A DNA stretch of 15,056 bases, taken from DASTGO01 sp035719045 (GTDB taxonomy: Bacteria > Actinomycetota > Actinomycetes > Actinomycetales > Kineosporiaceae). Below the pieces are notes generated by a model. It was given only the letters and a program-made list of their open reading frames with translations. It ran no database searches and was not told the DNA's origin. The stretch covers positions 1-15,056 of the forward strand of contig DASTGO010000177.1 in the NCBI GenBank assembly GCA_035719045.1. The letters are read 5' to 3'. The position numbers were made by a program, and so were the translations under genes. Shown in pieces: positions 1 to 7,232 of the stretch; the first letter of the stretch is position 1, and each line of letters begins with the position of its first letter.

Positions 1-201
1 GGAGGCCGCTGCGGCGAGCACCGCCCGGGCGTCGACGTGCAGCGGGCAGGCCGCGGTGCAGGCGGGTGGCTCCTCCTGGGTGCAGGCGGCGGCGAGCCGC
101 TCGATGTCCGCCTTGCCGATCAGGCCCGGCGTGGCCACCACGCCGACGGTGCGGTTGATCCCGCCGGTGTCCCGGGTGACGTTGCCGTGCGACCTGTCCA
201 T
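1..201 (-). CDS. Fe-S/FAD-dependent oxidoreductase, N-terminal fragment (runs off left edge)
   Basis: Only the first 67 codons are present; the rest lies beyond position 1. The ATG at 201-199 follows a good ribosome binding site (GGGAGGA about 5 nt upstream). The fragment carries Cys40, Cys48 and Cys52 in the string CTQEEPPACTAACPLHVDAR. This resembles the N-terminal iron-sulfur region of GltD-like pyridine-nucleotide/FAD oxidoreductases, but the usual first CxxC is reduced to one Cys. Proteins of this family commonly pass electrons between NAD(P)H, flavin and Fe-S partners. The gene lies downstream of the MOP-type aldehyde oxidoreductase on the same strand, with a 207-bp gap, so it is a candidate electron-transfer partner. 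The FAD and NAD(P) domains are outside the window, so the family call is moderate and the partnership is inferred. Confidence 0.6.
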   Translation of the reverse strand, partial: MDRSHGNVTRDTGGINRTVGVVATPGLIGKADIERLAAACTQEEPPACTAACPLHVDARAVLAAAAS

Positions 202-256
202 CCCGTCCTCCCGGGTCCGGCCCTGCCGCCGTGGCGGCGGGGGCGAGAAGTGGGGG

Positions 257-296
257 CCGGGGCCCTGCCCGGTGGGGGTTTCCGGCAGGGCCCCGG
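257..296 (-). terminator. 13-bp perfect stem-loop between the aldehyde oxidoreductase and oxidoreductase genes
   Basis: The arms at 257-269 (CCGGGGCCCTGCC) and 284-296 are exact reverse complements, with a 14-nt loop. The hairpin lies downstream of the aldehyde oxidoreductase stop (409) and 56 nt before the next start (201). No U-tract follows on either strand, which is common for high-GC actinobacterial terminators. It could stop transcription fully, reduce read-through, or stabilise the 3' end of the upstream message. The structure is seen directly; its role is inferred. Confidence 0.5.
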
Positions 297-408
297 ACCC
301 GGGGCCGCGAGCGAGGTTCCGGCGGGTTCCGGGGCCGGCGGACACGCGCCGACCGTCCGGCTCCGCAGCATCAGTCCGTCGTGACCTCGCCCGCGGTGAA
401 CGGGGCCG

Positions 409-3174
409 TCAGCTCTCGGCCGCCAGTTGCCGGATGCCGGCCAGGACCTTCTCCGGCAGCGCCGGCAGGTGCGTGATCCGCACGCCGGTCGCGTTCTTGA
501 TCCCGTTCACGACGGCCACATGGGAGGCCGTCAGCGGGGCCTCGCCGACGCCGGCTGCGCCGAAGGGGCCGAGCTCCCGTGGGGTCTGCACGTAGAACAG
601 CTGGATGTCGTCGGGGATGTCCTTCGCGTACGGCAGGCCGCAGTCGCGCAGGTTGGTGTGGACCTCGAGGTCCTCGAAGTCCTCCGACAGCGCCAGGCCG
701 ATACCCTGCGCGATGCCGCCGTACATCTGGCCGTCGACGACCAGTTTGTTGTTGATCCTGCCGATGTCGGTGACGGCGGTGAAGTGCTCGACCGTCGTCT
801 TCCCGGTCCGGGTGTCGACCGCCACCTCGGCCAGGAACAGCGTGTACATGTAGATGGTGAACGGGTCGCCCTGGCCCTCGGTGTCGATGTCCTTGTTCGT
901 GGTCGCGTACTTGCCGACGTACGTGAGGTCCAGGCCCTCGGCCACCATCTCGTCGTAGCTGCGGAAGGTGCCGTCGGGCCTGCGCATCGCGTCGATGAGC
1001 TTCTCGCAGCCGTCCTTGATCGCCTGTCCGATCATGACCTGGGAGCGGCTGCCGCCGGCGGGGCCGCCGTTGGGGGTGACGGCCATGTCGTTCATGACCA
1101 GCTTGATCTGGGTCGGGGCCAGGCCCAGCGGCAGCAGCGCCTCATGCGCCGTGCCGAGAGTGCCGATGTCGGCGCCCTGGCCGTGGTCATGCCAGTTGTC
1201 GTAGACGGTGACGCCGGTCGGCGTCAGTTCGATGTGCACCTCGGCGCCGTCGACCCCGTCCAGGCCGCAGCCGTAGATGCCCAGGGCCAGGCCGACGCCC
1301 TTCTTCACCTCCGGCGTGGACTGCTCCGCCGCCCGCGCCTTGGCGGTCTCGTAGTGCGGGCGCATCACGTCGAAGATCTCCGGGTACGGGAACACCTCGG
1401 GTTCCTGGCCGTTCGGCGTGGTGACCCCGGTGCCGGCCCGGTAGACGTTCTTCAGCCGGAACTCGAACGGGTCGATCCCGAGCTTCTCGGCGAGGTCGTC
1501 GACCAGGCTCTCGGAGGCGAGGAACGACTGCGGGGATCCGTAGGCGCGGAACGCGGAGCCGAACGCGTGGTTGGTGGCGACGGTCCGGCCACGGCCGCGG
1601 ATGTTCGGGATGTCGTACCCGGCACCGATGAACTGCACGCCGCGCTTGGTGAGCAGGTCGCCGAACTCGGAGTACGGGCCGTGGTCGACGAGGAAGTCGC
1701 TCTCCATCCCGATGAGCCTGCCGTCGGCGTCGGCGCCGAGCCGGACGTTCATCCAGAACGGGGAACGCTTTCCCGTGTAGGTGATCGACTGGTAGTAGTC
1801 GTACTCCAGGTAGCACGGGCGGCCGGTGGCCATGGTGGCCGCCCCGACCAGCGCCTCCAGCGTCGGGGAGAACTTGTAGCCGAAGGTGCCGCCGGCCGGG
1901 TTCTGCACCAGGCGCAGCTTGTCCATCTCCACCCCGAGGCCGGGGGCGATCATCAGTGCGTGGCCGTAGAGGAAGATGCTCTTGGAGTGGATGGTGAGCC
2001 GGTCCTCCTCGTCGAAGTAGGCGAAGCCGACATCGCCCTCGATGGTGAGGTGCGGCTGTCGCTGCAGGTAGAAGTCGCCCTGGACGACGTGGGGAGCCTG
2101 GTCCAGAAGGGGTTTCGGGTCCTCGCCCTTGAGCAGCCGCTGGGTGAAGTAGACGTTCGGGTAGCCGGGGTGGATCTCGAGGGCGTCCTCGGCCATGGCG
2201 GCGGGGGCGCTCAGGTAGGCCGGGAGCTCCTCCAGGTCGACGACGACCTTCTCGGCCGCGGCCCTGGCCTGCTCGGCGGTGTCCGCGCACACCAGGGCGA
2301 TCGCGTCGCCGAACTGGAACACCTTGGTGTCGCACAGGATCGGGCGGTCCCAGGTGGAGCCGAGATTGTTCGGGTCGTTCAGGCCGCCGATGGCGTTGGT
2401 GCCCTTGATGTCCCTGGCCGTGACGACCTTCGCGACCCCGGGCATCTGCTCCGCCGCAGCGGTGTCGATGCCGTTGATCCGGGCGTGGCTGACCTTCGCC
2501 TGCACCATGGCCACGTGCAGGGTCCCGGCAGGCAGCCGCAGGCCGAGGTCCTGGCCGTAGTCGAGGGTGCCGGTGACCTTGGCGATCGCCGTTGGCCTGG
2601 GGTAGCTGGTGCCCCAGATCCGGCCGTCGGCGGGCATGGTGAACTCCAGTTCGGAGATGTCCCGCTCGCCGCGCTCGACGGCGGCGGCCGCCATCACCGC
2701 GTCCACGATCGGCTTGTACCCGTTGCAGCGGCAGGCGTTGTGGTGGCGGGTGAACCAGCTGCGGACCTGCTCGCGGGTCGGGTCCGGGTTGCGCTTGAGC
2801 AACGCCTTGGCCGAGACCACGAAGCCCGGCATGCAGAAACCGCACTGCGGGGCGCCGACCGCGACCAGGGCGAGCTGGACCGGGTCGAGCTTGGCCGGGG
2901 TCCCGATGCCCTCGACGGTGGTGATCTCCGCCTCGTCGCGCAGGTCGGCGATCTTCATCATGCAGGAGATCACGAGCTTGCCGTCGACCATGACATTGCA
3001 GGCGCCACAGTGCCCGTCACCGCAGTACACCTTGGTGCCGGTCAGGTAGAGCTGCTTGCGCAGGACGTCACCGAGGGAGGTGTCCGGGTCGACGACGAGG
3101 GTCTTGGCGATGCCGTTGATGGTGAGTGTCTTCTTCAGCACTTCGGGCTCCATCGCTTCGATGGGACAGGGCAT
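409..3174 (-). CDS. mop: MOP-type aldehyde oxidoreductase (xanthine oxidase family molybdenum hydroxylase)
   Basis: 921 residues, close to the roughly 907 of D. gigas MOP, which it resembles along its whole length as I recall that sequence. It should oxidise aldehydes to carboxylic acids using water, with a molybdopterin cytosine dinucleotide cofactor and two [2Fe-2S] clusters. Cys51, 56, 59 and 71 form the plant-ferredoxin-type cluster; Cys111, 114, 148 and 150 form the second. From about residue 180 comes the Mo-binding part, with GGTFGYK at 428-434, GGSRSQV at 707-713 and the catalytic GVGE glutamate at 878. There is no FAD domain, as in MOP, so electrons must leave through a separate partner. 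Start: ATG 3174 is the longest choice; Met8 at 3153 aligns better with MOP, and neither has a clear ribosome binding site. The physiological substrate is unknown. Confidence 0.93.
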   Translation of the reverse strand: MPCPIEAMEPEVLKKTLTINGIAKTLVVDPDTSLGDVLRKQLYLTGTKVYCGDGHCGACNVMVDGKLVISCMMKIADLRDEAEITTVEGIGTPAKLDPVQLALVAVGAPQCGFCMPGFVVSAKALLKRNPDPTREQVRSWFTRHHNACRCNGYKPIVDAVMAAAAVERGERDISELEFTMPADGRIWGTSYPRPTAIAKVTGTLDYGQDLGLRLPAGTLHVAMVQAKVSHARINGIDTAAAEQMPGVAKVVTARDIKGTNAIGGLNDPNNLGSTWDRPILCDTKVFQFGDAIALVCADTAEQARAAAEKVVVDLEELPAYLSAPAAMAEDALEIHPGYPNVYFTQRLLKGEDPKPLLDQAPHVVQGDFYLQRQPHLTIEGDVGFAYFDEEDRLTIHSKSIFLYGHALMIAPGLGVEMDKLRLVQNPAGGTFGYKFSPTLEALVGAATMATGRPCYLEYDYYQSITYTGKRSPFWMNVRLGADADGRLIGMESDFLVDHGPYSEFGDLLTKRGVQFIGAGYDIPNIRGRGRTVATNHAFGSAFRAYGSPQSFLASESLVDDLAEKLGIDPFEFRLKNVYRAGTGVTTPNGQEPEVFPYPEIFDVMRPHYETAKARAAEQSTPEVKKGVGLALGIYGCGLDGVDGAEVHIELTPTGVTVYDNWHDHGQGADIGTLGTAHEALLPLGLAPTQIKLVMNDMAVTPNGGPAGGSRSQVMIGQAIKDGCEKLIDAMRRPDGTFRSYDEMVAEGLDLTYVGKYATTNKDIDTEGQGDPFTIYMYTLFLAEVAVDTRTGKTTVEHFTAVTDIGRINNKLVVDGQMYGGIAQGIGLALSEDFEDLEVHTNLRDCGLPYAKDIPDDIQLFYVQTPRELGPFGAAGVGEAPLTASHVAVVNGIKNATGVRITHLPALPEKVLAGIRQLAAES

Positions 3175-3619
3175 TCACTGGTTGGCGACCCGAGTCATGC
3201 CTTCGCGTTCACGTCGTCGGGGTCCTTGCCTGCCGACGCTGCTGTTCTGCCGTGCCTTGCGGTTTCCCCCGTTCTGGCGGTGTTCCGGTGGACGCCCGGT
3301 CACGGTCGTGGTGGGCGGGCCGGCGGGAAGGTGCTCGGCCCGGCGCACGGCGCGGGGGTCCTGGGTCCGGTATAGGCCGGGTGCCGCGAACCGGACAATC
3401 ACCAACTGGCCAGGACCGGGCTGCCGATCGGGTACCGCGGGCGGCCACCCGGCCACGCCGGTGGCAGGGGCAGGCGTGGACGTCGGCAGGAGATCGACAC
3501 CCGTGACGAAGGGCTCAACCGGCGGGTGAGGCGGCCGTGACATCCTCGCGACGGCGCCGCCGCGGGCGGCAGGGGAGGGCGGCGGGCCGAGGGTCGGCGC
3601 AGGAGCAGGCGAAGGGGAT
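3175..3619. promoter_or_regulatory. Divergent intergenic region between mop and the sensor kinase gene
   Basis: This 445-bp stretch holds no convincing gene. Open frames crossing it have low-complexity Arg/Pro/Gly composition and look like GC-rich shadows. Promoters for mop (leftward) and for the kinase operon (rightward) should both lie here. I could not identify confident -35/-10 pairs. The clearest structure is the inverted repeat at 3365-3396, listed separately. The most AT-rich patch is about 3394-3407. Confidence 0.5.
3365..3396. promoter_or_regulatory. Inverted repeat, possible regulator binding site
   Basis: GTCCGGT at 3365-3371 and ACCGGAC at 3390-3396 are exact inverted 7-mers whose centres lie 25 bp apart, about two and a half helical turns. 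They surround TATAGG. The repeat lies about 190 bp upstream of mop and 220 bp upstream of the kinase gene. A dimeric regulator such as the adjacent NarL-type protein could bind here, but short inverted repeats are frequent in GC-rich DNA. Confidence 0.25.
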
Positions 3620-4882
3620 ATGCGGGACGTGGTGGGGGCGCAGCGGCGGGTCGCCGGACCGCGCCCTGACCCGGACCCGGAGCTGGACGAGACCCTGTCC
3701 GCCCTGGAGCGCATCTCCCGCGCGCTGACCGTCACCACCGAGGGCGTCGACGTCCTGCTGCAGACGATCACCCGGACCGTCGCGGAGGTCTTCGACTGCC
3801 CCTTCGTCTTCCTCGTGGTGCGGATCGGGGAGACCGAGCGCTGCGCCATGTTCCCGCGCACCGACCGCGACCACCCGCTGCCCGGGGCCTGGTGCGTCAC
3901 CGAGAGCACCTTCCGGTCGGGCGGGCCGATGGAGGTCACCTGCCGGGCCGCGGAGGGCTGCCCCTGCGACTACCCGCGGCGACTGGTGACCGTGCCGATG
4001 TCCTACGACGGTTCGCTGCAGGGATCCATCTGCCTGCAGACCAGCGGGGACGCCGACCTGGACGACTACAACTCCTCGGTGCTGCAGGTACTGGCCAACC
4101 AGGCGACGGTGGCGATCCAGAACGCGCGGCTGTTCGAGGAGAGCCAGGAACTGCGGCACCGGGCCGAGGACCTGTACCGGGTGGCCGTCGAACAGACGCA
4201 GGCCGCCGAGCGCAAGCGGCGCGAGCTGGAAATGGCCCGGGACGAGATCGCCGCCATGGAGCGGGAACAGATCGTCAGTTCCGAACGGGAACGGATCGCC
4301 CGGGAACTGCATGACGACGTCGCCCAGATCCTGGTGAGCATCGGCCTGAACGTGGAGTGGTGCCGACGGCAGTTGCCCGCCGACGCCGTCCTGCAGGAAC
4401 GGTTGTCCTGCCTGAAGAAGCTGGCACGGGAGGGGCTGTACGAGATCCGGCACACCCTGCTCGGGCTGTCCCCGACCCGCGTCGGGGAGCTGGGGCTGGT
4501 GGAGGCGCTGCGCAAGCTCGTCGACGACTTCGAGCAGATCTCACGGATCCCCGCCGAGCTGGAGGTCGTGGGTGAACCGCGGCGGAAGGACGACGGGACG
4601 GCCGGCGCGCTGTATCACATCTGCCAGGAGGCCCTGTACAACGTCTTCAAGCACGCCCGGGCGGAGCACGTGACGGTGGTCGTGGAGTTCCGGCCGGACC
4701 GTGTGGGCGTCGTGGTCGTGGACGACGGTGTCGGCTTCGGGGCGCAGTCCGGTGACGGCGAGGAGTCGGTGACCTTCGGCCTGCGCAACATGCGTTCCCG
4801 TGCCGAGGAACTGGGCGGCAGCGTGGTCATCGAGCGGGACGGCGACCGCGGAACCCGGGTCACCGCCGGAATTCCGGGATAG
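3620..4882 (+). CDS. GAF-domain sensor histidine kinase, HisKA_3/NarL type, cysteine-rich sensor
   Basis: 420 residues with no membrane segment, so probably cytoplasmic. A GAF-like domain covers about 41-173, a coiled-coil/helical linker about 175-222, and a HisKA_3 dimerisation domain follows with phospho-accepting His231 in RERIARELHDDVAQ. The ATPase domain shows the N-box (HICQEALYNVFKHA, Asn341), the G1 box DDGVGF (368-373) and FGLRNM (386-391). The sensor domain contains Cys60, 75, 92, 108, 114, 116 and 138, an unusual number, which suggests a metal, Fe-S cluster or thiol sensor; this is inference. Start: ATG 3620 with GAAGGGG just upstream. The cognate regulator begins 8 nt after the TAG stop. 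Kinase identity is secure; the signal is unknown. Confidence 0.93.
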   Translation: MRDVVGAQRRVAGPRPDPDPELDETLSALERISRALTVTTEGVDVLLQTITRTVAEVFDCPFVFLVVRIGETERCAMFPRTDRDHPLPGAWCVTESTFRSGGPMEVTCRAAEGCPCDYPRRLVTVPMSYDGSLQGSICLQTSGDADLDDYNSSVLQVLANQATVAIQNARLFEESQELRHRAEDLYRVAVEQTQAAERKRRELEMARDEIAAMEREQIVSSERERIARELHDDVAQILVSIGLNVEWCRRQLPADAVLQERLSCLKKLAREGLYEIRHTLLGLSPTRVGELGLVEALRKLVDDFEQISRIPAELEVVGEPRRKDDGTAGALYHICQEALYNVFKHARAEHVTVVVEFRPDRVGVVVVDDGVGFGAQSGDGEESVTFGLRNMRSRAEELGGSVVIERDGDRGTRVTAGIPG

Positions 4883-4890
4883 GAGAGGCC

Positions 4891-5529
4891 ATGGACAGGA
4901 TCCGGATCATGCTCGTGGACGACCACCGGGTGATGAGGCAGGGCGTCCGGATGCTGCTGGAACTGCAACCGGACTTCGAGATCGTGGCCGAGGCGGACAC
5001 CGGCACCCAGGCGCTGGAGCTCATCGACCGGGAACCGCCGGACATCGTGGTGCTCGACCTCAAGCTGACCGACCTCAGCGGCACGCAGGTGTGCCGCCGG
5101 GCCATGCAGCGGCACCCTGACCTGTCCGTCCTCATCCTCACGGCGATCTCCGACGGACCGGACGTGCTGGAGTGCATCGACGCCGGAGCGAAGGGCTACG
5201 TGCTCAAGGACGTCGACGTCGAGGAGCTGGGCCGGACCATCCGGGCCATCCACCGCGGGGAGTCCGTCCTGGACTCGAAGGTGACCCGGGCGGTGCTGGA
5301 CCGGGCCCGCAGCGCGCCGGGGGGCGAGCCCGAGGGTCCGCTGCTGACCGACCAGGAGAAGGCGATCGTCGGGCTGATCGCGGAAGGCCTGACGAACAAG
5401 GAGATCGGGGAGCGGCTGTACATGAGTGCCAGCGCGGTGAAGTTCCACATCAGTGACATCATGCAGAAGCTGGACGTGAAGCGCCGTGCGCAGGTGGTGT
5501 TCAAGGCCGCAGGCGATCACCTCATCTGA
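4891..5529 (+). CDS. NarL/FixJ-family response regulator with LuxR-type DNA-binding domain
   Basis: 212 residues. The receiver domain covers about 1-120 with acidic pocket Asp10/Asp11, phospho-accepting Asp56 (VVLDLKL), Thr84 (LILTA) and Lys106 (GYVLKD), so all key residues are present. A LuxR-type helix-turn-helix covers about 152-209, including LTNKEIGERL and SASAVKFHISDIMQKL. Phosphorylation by the upstream kinase should drive dimerisation and DNA binding. The start follows AGGAGAGG at good spacing, and the 8-nt gap to the kinase gene implies co-transcription. Likely targets are the divergent mop promoter and its own operon, from gene position only. Confidence 0.95.
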   Translation: MDRIRIMLVDDHRVMRQGVRMLLELQPDFEIVAEADTGTQALELIDREPPDIVVLDLKLTDLSGTQVCRRAMQRHPDLSVLILTAISDGPDVLECIDAGAKGYVLKDVDVEELGRTIRAIHRGESVLDSKVTRAVLDRARSAPGGEPEGPLLTDQEKAIVGLIAEGLTNKEIGERLYMSASAVKFHISDIMQKLDVKRRAQVVFKAAGDHLI

Positions 5530-5552
5530 CGGCTGGTCAGGAGAGGGCGGAC

Positions 5553-5834
5553 ATGGACGTACCACCCGCGGGGCACCCCGTCTGGAGGCAGCTCCTGACG
5601 GCGGGGATCAGGTACCAGCTGGACTTCTTCGCCGCGAAGATCCTGCTCGGCTGGCTGCTGCTGAAGGTCGACAGCGATCCGTCCGAGGAGATGCTCGCCG
5701 AGTGCGCGGTCAGTCTGCAGCATCTGTTCGCGCAGAACGCCCAGCTGCCCTGCGTCCAGCACGACCTGGTGGAGATCCTGGGGCTCTCCGTGCGGGCCGG
5801 CACACCCGAACCTGTGGAGGAGGTCTCGCCGTGA
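5553..5834 (+). CDS. Small protein of unknown function (93 aa)
   Basis: I do not recognise this family. The ATG follows AGGAGAGGG, 23 nt after the response regulator stop, so it is very likely translated and co-transcribed. The product looks helical. Residues 25-39 (FFAAKILLGWLLLKV) are strongly hydrophobic but short for a full membrane span, so an amphipathic or buried helix is as likely. Cys51 and Cys67 are the only cysteines. The acidic end terminates in a TGA that overlaps the GTG start of the following mini-ORF (GTGA at 5831-5834). Context suggests an accessory role in the sensor/oxidoreductase module, but no function can be given. Confidence 0.75.
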   Translation: MDVPPAGHPVWRQLLTAGIRYQLDFFAAKILLGWLLLKVDSDPSEEMLAECAVSLQHLFAQNAQLPCVQHDLVEILGLSVRAGTPEPVEEVSP

Positions 5835-5907
5835 GCGAGCGTAGCGAGCGAACCGATGAGCAGGGTGCGGGGCTCGCGGTGGCGACGAGCGCCAGCGAGG
5901 AGGAACC
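5831..5907 (+). repeat. 77-bp MIRU-like element flanked by GTGA/CCGTGAGCG direct repeats
   Basis: CCGTGAGCG occurs at 5829-5837 and again at 5906-5914, exactly 77 bp apart. Removing 5831-5907 would restore a direct GTGA overlap between the 93-aa gene stop and the 353-aa gene start, with GGAGGAGG still in place. Inside are two copies of AGCGAGCG (5834-5841, 5843-5850) separated by T, and a terminal GGAGGAA that supplies a new ribosome binding site. Mycobacterial interspersed repetitive units, first reported in the senX3-regX3 two-component operon, are 77-101 bp, contain a small ORF and insert at DTGA start/stop overlaps. The architecture matches; sequence homology to them was not tested. Confidence 0.6.
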
Positions 5908-5911
5908 GTGA
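5831..5911 (+). CDS. 26-codon mini-ORF inside a MIRU-like intercistronic element
   Basis: The GTG at 5831 overlaps the stop of the 93-aa gene (GTGA), and its own TGA (5909-5911) overlaps the GTG of the next gene (GTGA at 5908). It is preceded by GGAGGAGG and encodes VSERSERTDEQGAGLAVATS followed by six residues. Composition and length argue against a functional folded product. The frame more likely keeps ribosomes moving between the genes on either side. It coincides with the 77-bp repeat described separately. Confidence 0.45.
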   Translation: MSERSERTDEQGAGLAVATSASEEEP

Positions 5912-6969
5912 GCGGATGCCTGCTGCCCCTCGACGAGGTGGCACGGCGGATCGCCGGCGGCCAGGTGCTGCTGGTCGCCGGGAGCGCGGACCTGTTGCGG
6001 CAGTTGCCGTCCGGCACCTGGATCGGGGGTTCCGTCCCGTATCGGGAGACCGGCGACGAGGGGGCGGTGCCGCGGGACCTGCTGCACGTCACCCAGCTGC
6101 CGGAGGATCTGCGGGAGGTGACGGCGAAGGTCTACGACGCGACGTCGGTGCGCGACGTGTACGCCGACCTGGCGGGCAGGGACTTCGGCGTCATCATCAT
6201 CCCCGCCTCGTCACCGACCCACCTGGAGTTCGCCCTGCACGCCCCGGGATACCGGGGGTTCGCCGTCCGGCCCCTGGTCGGGTGGATCTCCGGTTCGCAG
6301 CTGGACGGGCCGGAGGGGGAGCTGGCCAGCGTGTTCTGCGGTGCCACCGGGGAGGAGGTCCACGACGGGGCCGTCGTGCTGCAGGTGAGCCTTCCGCCCG
6401 GGCAGGTCGCGGATGTCGGCGTGGTGAACATCTTCGAGCAGGGCGACGGCGAGGTGATCGCCTTCCCCCGGGACGGCTTCGACGTCACCACGGCGGTCGT
6501 CGACGGGATGGAGCGCAACTTCTCGGACTTCGTCCGGGAGAAGGGGCTGGACACCCGGCTGCCGCTGGTCGCGGACTACTACGGCGTGATGGTGAACGTC
6601 AGTTTCCAGGCGGTCGACCCGGTCGGGCGGCTGGTCCGGTTCTACTCACCGGTGTTCGCCGGGCTGACCTATCGGCACGCCCGTCCCGTCGGTGACTATG
6701 CGGCGCGGCTGGAGGCGCAGACGCCGTCGGCCTTGCCGGGCCGGCTGGTCTTCTCCTGCACGTGCATCCTCAACCACTTCTACGCCGAGTCACGCCGCCG
6801 CGGGGCGCGCGGTCTGCGGGGCCCGCTGACCTTCGGTGAGGTCGCCTACCAGCTGGTCAACCAGACCACGGTCTACCTGACCGTGAATGACCTGCCTGCC
6901 GACCCGGCCGACCGTTCGGGTAGCGGGGCTGCTGGCCGAACGGGTACGGCCGGGACGGCGCAGGCCTGA
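5908..6969 (+). CDS. FIST-like / DUF6976-like protein of unknown function
   Basis: 353 residues with no signal peptide or membrane span; probably soluble. From memory it resembles a family annotated DUF6976, sharing WIGGSVPY (38-45), GVIIIPASSPTH (94-105), RPLVGWISG (121-129), NIFEQGDGEVIAFP (174-187), LPLVADYYG (218-226) and a late FSCTCILNHFY (282-292) with Cys284 and Cys286. The final segment recalls the FSC motif of FIST_C sensory domains, so a small-ligand-binding role is possible but unproven. The last 25 residues are Gly/Ala/Thr-rich and likely disordered. Start: GTG 5908 with GGAGGAA 5 nt upstream, inside the 77-bp element. It sits in the operon of the two-component system. The gene is secure; the function is not known. 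Confidence 0.85.
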   Translation: MSGCLLPLDEVARRIAGGQVLLVAGSADLLRQLPSGTWIGGSVPYRETGDEGAVPRDLLHVTQLPEDLREVTAKVYDATSVRDVYADLAGRDFGVIIIPASSPTHLEFALHAPGYRGFAVRPLVGWISGSQLDGPEGELASVFCGATGEEVHDGAVVLQVSLPPGQVADVGVVNIFEQGDGEVIAFPRDGFDVTTAVVDGMERNFSDFVREKGLDTRLPLVADYYGVMVNVSFQAVDPVGRLVRFYSPVFAGLTYRHARPVGDYAARLEAQTPSALPGRLVFSCTCILNHFYAESRRRGARGLRGPLTFGEVAYQLVNQTTVYLTVNDLPADPADRSGSGAAGRTGTAGTAQA

Positions 6970-7232
6970 GCGGACCATGGTCCCGCCCGTCCCGAAGACG
7001 ATCGCGACAAGAATCCCAGCTGTCGGAGCCACCTCTGGTGGCCCCACTGCAGGCCACTGACGTCCCGGTCGACGGCGACCCGACCGGCATGGCATCTCGA
7101 CGCCCTGTCCTGCAACGCTTTCCGCGTTCACTCGTCTCCTCGCCTACCGGCGGCGGCGGGCCATTCACCCGTCATACGCCAGCAGCGGGCCGGCCATCCG
7201 GCACGCGCATCTCGGACAGGAGACCCGACACC
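6970..7232 (+). promoter_or_regulatory. Intergenic region upstream of the ferredoxin gene, with two small palindromes
   Basis: This 263-bp gap holds no convincing gene. GGACCATGGTCC at 6972-6983 is a perfect 12-bp palindrome three bases after the preceding stop. GCCACC-TCT-GGTGGC at 7028-7042 is a 6-bp stem with a 3-nt loop. Either could contribute to termination of the upstream operon, or the first could be an operator for ferredoxin-moaA. No convincing promoter boxes were found. The gap size suggests ferredoxin-moaA has its own promoter. Confidence 0.35.

Noticed and set aside
1187..2845. Open frame of 552 codons in another minus-strand frame within mop
   Set aside because: Its product is almost entirely Arg/Pro/Gly/His and it is fully covered by mop in the frame that carries the cofactor motifs.
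427..3375. Open frame of 982 codons on the plus strand opposite mop
   Set aside because: It is antisense to a full-length, motif-complete aldehyde oxidoreductase. Its product is repetitive Val/Gly/Asp/Leu-rich sequence with no recognisable domain, typical of the strand opposite a GC-rich gene.
3175..3939. Minus-strand open frame of 254 codons ahead of mop
   Set aside because: Most of it is antisense to the sensor kinase GAF region and it shows no domain; its stop abutting the mop start appears coincidental.
7038..7232. Upstream extension of the ferredoxin to 128 residues
   Set aside because: The added part has no ferredoxin features, while ATG 7233 has a ribosome binding site and gives a normal 63-residue ferredoxin.
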